From positions 1 to 21,909 of the forward strand of contig JANYAW010000297.1 in assembly GCA_025361105.1 (NCBI GenBank): a DNA stretch of 21,909 nucleotides. Reading direction: 5' to 3'. The notes under the pieces are model-generated. The model did no database searches, was not told the DNA's origin, and worked only from the letters and a program-made list of their open reading frames with translations. The position numbers were made by a program, and so were the translations under genes. Below, piece after piece: positions 21,772 to 21,909 of this stretch. Position 1 is the stretch's first letter. Every line of letters starts with the position of its first letter. This DNA comes from Rhodocyclaceae bacterium (GTDB taxonomy: Bacteria > Pseudomonadota > Gammaproteobacteria > Burkholderiales > Rhodocyclaceae).

Positions 21772-21909
21772 TTATTCGATAACTTTAGCGACGACACCAG
21801 CGCCGACCGTCCGACCACCCTCACGGATAGCGAAACGCAGGCCTTCTTCCATGGCGATTGGTGCAATCAGCTTCACCGTCATCGCAATATTGTCGCCCGG
21901 CATCACCAT
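21772..21909 (-). CDS. tuf: Elongation factor Tu, C-terminal end (partial)
   Basis: Forty-five codons plus TAA of the 3' end of EF-Tu; the gene runs past the right edge. The translation MVMPGDNIAMTVKLIAPIAM, then EEGLRFAIREGGRTVGAGVV ending AKVIE is the unmistakable last beta-barrel (domain 3) of EF-Tu, the GTPase that delivers aminoacyl-tRNA to the ribosome. In betaproteobacteria one tuf copy regularly closes the str operon (rpsL-rpsG-fusA-tuf) just before rpsJ, so those genes should lie to the right. No terminator is visible in the 74 bases after it. Confidence 0.97.
   Translation of the reverse strand: MVMPGDNIAMTVKLIAPIAMEEGLRFAIREGGRTVGAGVVAKVIE

Noticed and set aside
7526..21909. A mobile element, defence system or other novel system within the ribosomal cluster
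   Set aside because: Gene order is complete and canonical with gaps under 170 bases; there is no space for cargo and no inverted repeats or integrase-like frames.

Overview
The window is bacterial chromosome from a betaproteobacterium, probably Burkholderiales or a close relative. The evidence is the uninterrupted S10-spc-alpha order with infA between secY and rpmJ, the SecY, RpoA and IF-1 sequences, and a cysB/cysI/DUF934/cysH/cysD/cysN cluster. I cannot name a genus. It is dense housekeeping DNA: no stretch over 300 bases lacks a gene, and I see no tRNA, rRNA, insertion sequence, CRISPR array, prophage or attachment site.

Region 1 (1-388, + strand) holds the last 68 codons of a GltL-type amino-acid ABC transporter ATPase, then a hairpin whose T-tract serves the opposite strand.

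Region 2 (389-7395) is assimilatory sulfate reduction. A CysB regulator (- strand) diverges from a six-gene + strand operon: a TauE/SafE sulfite-exporter-like permease, cysI (siroheme/4Fe-4S sulfite reductase), a DUF934 accessory gene, cysH (4Fe-4S APS reductase type), cysD and cysN (ATP sulfurylase). CysDN make APS from sulfate, CysH reduces APS to sulfite, CysI reduces sulfite to sulfide, and the permease may export excess sulfite. There is no cysC, cysJ or siroheme synthase here, which fits direct APS reduction without an APS kinase and a sulfite reductase that does not use CysJ.

Region 3 (7396-7525) separates the convergent cys and ribosomal units and has a strong bidirectional terminator.

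Region 4 (7526-21909, all - strand) is the ribosomal protein supercluster, read from right to left: tuf 3' end; rpsJ-rplC-rplD-rplW-rplB-rpsS-rplV-rpsC-rplP-rpmC-rpsQ; rplN-rplX-rplE-rpsN-rpsH-rplF-rplR-rpsE-rpmD-rplO-secY-infA-rpmJ; rpsM-rpsK-rpsD-rpoA-rplQ. By eye, each of the three E. coli-like transcription units has a sigma-70-like promoter with 17-bp spacing: before rpsJ, between rpsQ and rplN, and overlapping the end of rpmJ. Genes inside each unit are packed with 1-4 nt overlaps or short gaps. Non-ATG starts are used for rplO (TTG), secY and rpoA (GTG), and in the cys operon for the DUF934 gene (GTG).

I found no undescribed biological system. The points most worth a second look are a 24-bp exact direct repeat shared by the region beyond cysB and the inside of cysN, a 7-bp dyad between the -35 and -10 of the alpha promoter, and a 12-bp hairpin between rpsD and rpoA.
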